Positions 17,403 through 20,432 of a stretch of 20,432 nt of DNA are shown here, piece by piece. Source of the DNA: Nemertoderma westbladi. Taxonomy: Eukaryota > Xenacoelomorpha > Nemertodermatida > Nemertodermatidae. The first letter of the stretch is position 1. Each line of letters starts with the position of its first letter. The notes beneath the pieces were generated by a model, which saw nothing but the letters and a program-made list of their open reading frames with translations, was not told where the DNA came from and made no database searches. The position numbers were made by a program, and so were the translations under genes. The stretch is from assembly GCA_032718475.1 (NCBI GenBank), contig JAUCBJ010003398.1:1-20432 (forward strand), given 5' to 3'.

Positions 17403-18293
17403 AACCATGCTCGACCAGATTATTATGGGTTTCCATCATAAAAAAAAAAAAATAAAAATACTCGAAAAATACTCTTTCTTGAGGATTTGTTTAAGGAGAC
17501 TTTATATAGAGACTATTGTATACGATTATCACATAGGTTTTGTTTGGAGGACTTTATAGAGATTATTGTTGTATAAAATTTTATCATAGTTTTTTTTAGG
17601 TGGAAGATGGGATGTATATTAGACTCAAACTTATTAGCTGTGATTATTATTAGCATTATTTGTTAAGTGGTTTGTTAGGAAGGAAGTAGTGTGGTATATA
17701 TATAATGTACTACCTACCTGTAGTACAGTATGGTACCGGTACTGGTCTTCTGTGACAGATATATATACATACATTTTGAGATATACAATATATCCGGTTG
17801 GCGATCAGCCTGTTGATATAGGCCTACTTTTATATATTATACCGGTACTGTACTACGGTACCCGGCCCGGCATACTACAGGCGCAATGATAAAACACCAG
17901 CTGGCACTCATGAAAAATATATAGAGATGGCCTGGTAATGCATTCAATAGGAAGGGCAACTAACAAAGAAGTACTTTCTCTGCCAAGTTTTATTATCACT
18001 CTACTCTACAACCCAGACAGCAATCAAACAAAACATTAACTGGTTTAGCTGGCTATTACAGTCTCAGCTGAATAACTCTTCCCAATGCATCCTCGCTATG
18101 TTAATTAATTTGGCGTGCAAGCTAAATGACTGTTAGTTATACAGTGTATTGTACTATCTCATCGCATTATTGTTTTATTTTGAAATCTTTGTGCCAACAT
18201 TAATACTGTGGAGACTGTATGCTTATAAGGCTGAATGTTTACTCAGCCTCATAATGATTCTCCATAAGGCTAACAGTATCCCTATTATCACCG
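17403..18293. other. No gene recognised
   Basis: Simple A-rich tract near 17440, then TATATA and GGTACCGGTA/TACCGGTACTG words near 17700-17860, and one AGGCCTA at 17819. Short frames of 66-72 codons carry no motif. Confidence 0.5.
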
Positions 18294-18322
18294 CCCCCCC
18301 GGGGGGGGGGGGGGGGGGGGGG
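18294..18322. repeat. C7G22 homopolymer junction
   Basis: Seven C run directly into 22 G. The C side can pair with the adjacent G run. Confidence 0.95.
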
Positions 18323-18629
18323 TGGCGAATCGGCCCCTTCCTAGTTTTTAATTGCTGTATCTATGCAACCACATTATGTACCAGCCCAATTTTTTACGAG
18401 AATTAGTCAAATTTAATGGCGCATCTTTTGCAAAAAACGGCGTTGCAATTAGATTTCAACTTTTCGATGTGGGTGCCACCTCAAAATTTGGTCCCCAGCA
18501 GAAATTTTTTTGAAATTTTCGAATTTTACAAGGTCATTTGTGAGTTAGTAATTCTTTATGTTGGGGCTTTTTTTATTGATTCTGATTCGTATGGAGCACT
18601 CTACTACTCTATATAAGTTATGTAAGGGA

Positions 18630-19391
18630 AGTGGTACGTCATTTTTGGTGCACTAAAATTAGGGCGTGGCACTTCAAATTTTCAAAATTGCAATATTCGT
18701 TAAATACTCCGAAGTTTTGATTTCAACGCATTTTTATGGGTTTTCTGGCCCGCTTAATCGATTGAAAGTAATATAGAAGACTCAATTCTTAGTGGTACAT
18801 CATTTTTGGTGCACCAAAATTAGGGCGTGGCAAGTAGGCTTACTTCAAATTTTCAAAATTACGATATTCAGAAAATACCACAAGGTTTTCATTTCAACCC
18901 ATTTTTATAGGTTATCTGGACCGCTGAATCGATTGAAAGTAATATTGAAGCTTCAAGTCTTAGTGGTACGTCATTATTGGTACACCACAATTAGGGCGTG
19001 GTACTTTTTCAAAATTTGAATAAGTGCCACTCCCTAATTTTGGTGCACCAAAAATGCCGAACCACTAAGTCTTCAGGCTTCTATAATACTTTCAATTGAT
19101 TCAGCGGTCCAGAAAACCTATAAATGTGCGTTGAAATCTCAACTTTGGTTTATTTTCCGAATCTCGTATTTTTCAATATTTGAAGTGCCACACCCTAATT
19201 TTGGTGCTCCAAAAAGGACGATCCACTAAGTCTTCAGGCTTCGATAATATTTTCAATCGATTCAGCGGTCCAGAAAACCTATAAAAACGCGTTGAAATCA
19301 AAAGATGGGGGTATTTTCCGAATATCGTATTTTTCAAAATTTGAAGTGCCACGCCCACTTCTTAGGTGCACGAAAAATAGCATCCAGTTCA
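18630..19391. repeat. ~760-bp imperfect palindrome of ~161-171 bp units
   Basis: The plus-oriented units start AGTGGTACGTCAT at 18630, AGTGGTACATCAT at 18791 and AGTGGTACGTCAT at 18962. Each contains GGTGCAC(C/T)AAAATTAGGGCG, a TTCAAATTTTCAAAAT stretch and TCGATTGAAAGTAATAT. From about 19025 the same unit runs in reverse orientation, with boundaries at CCACTAAG 19062 and 19223, ending near 19391. The centre is at about 19014, where TCAAAATTTGA is itself palindromic. Both arms hold about two full units. No frame of note is seen in it. It could be a foldback transposon or an inverted satellite. Confidence 0.9.
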
Positions 19392-20240
19392 ATTTTCGGA
19401 AATGGAATATAATCACATTCGATTCAGCGTAGTGAAAAACCTACTAATGCTAGCCAACAATGCCACACTATCAGTTTTTAGAATATCAAAAAAATGTATA
19501 TTTTGTCCTGGGACTACTTCTATTTTTCATGAAAATTATTATACCCACCTTATGAAATTTTCATTTTTTTGGATTTGAAAATGTTCTTCGATAATTTTTT
19601 CACCTACAGCCCAAATTTCGTAGGATTTTATTGGATGATTACAAAAATACAGCGGGGGGGCCGAATCGACCCTCCGCCAGTGCTGCTAATGGTCTAAACA
19701 CCCCAGTGGTAATACTACTACTAGGTCGAGCGAACTCGGACAGTGGAATTGAGATCCTTCCAGGCTTCCCGATTCTCCATAGTAGTGGTAATAGGGTTAT
19801 AGTTTGAAATATAAAAATCTGTTATAATAATAATATAATTGTTGTATTTAATTAATATCATGTTTTACATTTAACAGTGTAAATAGTTAATCGCGGTTTA
19901 CATTGAAACATCTCCACTTGTTTTATTTATTACAAAAATAAGAACGAATTTGTCTTATCACTTCTTGTGCGCGTGGGGCCATCGCGCAGGACGAGGCTCA
20001 GTTATCAGATACAGATTAAAATTGAGCAATTCTATCCCAAAATCAGTACTTAAGAAATTTAAATAAATAAATAAGAAATTTAACCAAACCGCCTATAAGA
20101 ATAAATCAAAGAAGACAGGAAAGTTCCCCTTTACCTTATGCCCATAGTATTTATACTGAAATATTAATTTATCATGTCAATGCCTCAATGAAATCATTTA
20201 GCTAAAATATCTAAACAATCACCATTAAATTCAGCCAATC
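19392..20240. other. No gene recognised
   Basis: AT-rich. GGGGGGGCCGAATCGACCC near 19654-19672 resembles GGCGAATCGGCCCC at about 18323, which hints that 18300-19690 may be one composite element enclosing the palindrome. Confidence 0.35.
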
Positions 20241-20245
20241 ATAGA

Positions 20246-20306
20246 GCTAGCTCAGTGGGAGGATGATTGGAATGTTTCCCATCTAATAGGCAATATCGAG
20301 AATGCC
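20246..20306 (+). other. Degraded tRNA-like (Pol III A/B box) sequence
   Basis: TAGCTCAGTGGGAGGA (from 20248) is a good match to a tRNA A box. About 45 bp later, TATCGAGAATGCC (from about 20294) weakly resembles a B box. No convincing acceptor, D or anticodon stems can be folded, so this is not an intact tRNA gene. A tRNA-derived SINE or a tRNA pseudogene are the alternatives. Confidence 0.3.
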
Positions 20307-20393
20307 AAGGAATGATGAGAGTGGAAGTATAGAGTGATGGAATGCATTTTAACTTAATTACGTTTAGATCCATTAAAAACACATTTCTTAAGA

Positions 20394-20410
20394 GGGGGGG
20401 GGGGGGGGGG
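20394..20410. repeat. Poly-G run of 17
   Basis: Followed by TAGCGCATTTTCTGACC at the window end. The host repeat cannot be delimited. Confidence 0.95.
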
Positions 20411-20432
20411 TAGCGCATTTTCTGACCAAAAA

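Noticed and set aside
20246-20320. Functional tRNA gene
   Set aside because: Only the A-box-like part is convincing; acceptor, D and anticodon stems do not fold.
1-20432. Prokaryotic defence or biosynthetic system
   Set aside because: There are no gene clusters, ribosome-binding sites or bacterial protein families; all recognisable proteins belong to eukaryotic transposable elements.

Overview
This window reads as non-coding, transposon-rich DNA from an animal nuclear genome. It is AT-rich with stop-dense frames, has no operon-like gene packing, and its only recognisable proteins are fragments of eukaryotic mobile elements: a BEL/Pao gag, a MULE transposase, a hAT transposase C-terminus and a LINE ORF2 C-terminus. 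Eight G or C homopolymers of 16-22 bases, at least 11 copies of AGGCCTA, and short-unit tandem arrays inside Helitron-like DNA suggest a marine invertebrate. An echinoderm or another invertebrate deuterostome is my guess, not a demonstrated identity. I see no host gene that I can name.

Layout. 1-775 is a 21-bp minisatellite, with a half-unit relative at 1334-1434. 902-1128, 2928-3130 and 11061-11334 are three copies of one inverted-repeat (MITE-like) family. 1570-2215, 5195-5395 and 7840-8370 are arrays of one ~130-175 bp core repeat; the second ends in a Helitron-type hairpin plus CTAG, immediately followed by the TC-start head of another element at 5474. 3676-4006 is another candidate MITE. 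4399-5019 is the hAT fragment. 5812-6948 (minus) is a BEL/Pao gag with a primer binding site and LTR edge just upstream (7041-7060). 8575-8795, 10524-10640 and 10770-10930 are small degenerate tandem duplications. 11918-12162 is a Harbinger-type MITE with nested hairpins and a TAA target-site duplication. 12790-13020 is the LINE tail, broken by one TGA. 15400-15510 and 15600-16130 are tandem repeats. 16177-17169 (minus) is a MULE transposase broken by one in-frame TGA. 18630-19391 is a ~760 bp imperfect palindrome. 20246-20306 resembles a degraded tRNA-type Pol III promoter.

Nothing here works together as a pathway. The window is best understood as layered insertions of unrelated elements, most of them dead and some nested or abutting. 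The most informative structures are the 147-bp higher-order period inside the minisatellite, the tail-to-head Helitron junction, the poly-G tracts that lie inside repeat units or terminal repeats, and the hAT fragment that stays open while the other transposon fragments carry stops or truncations.
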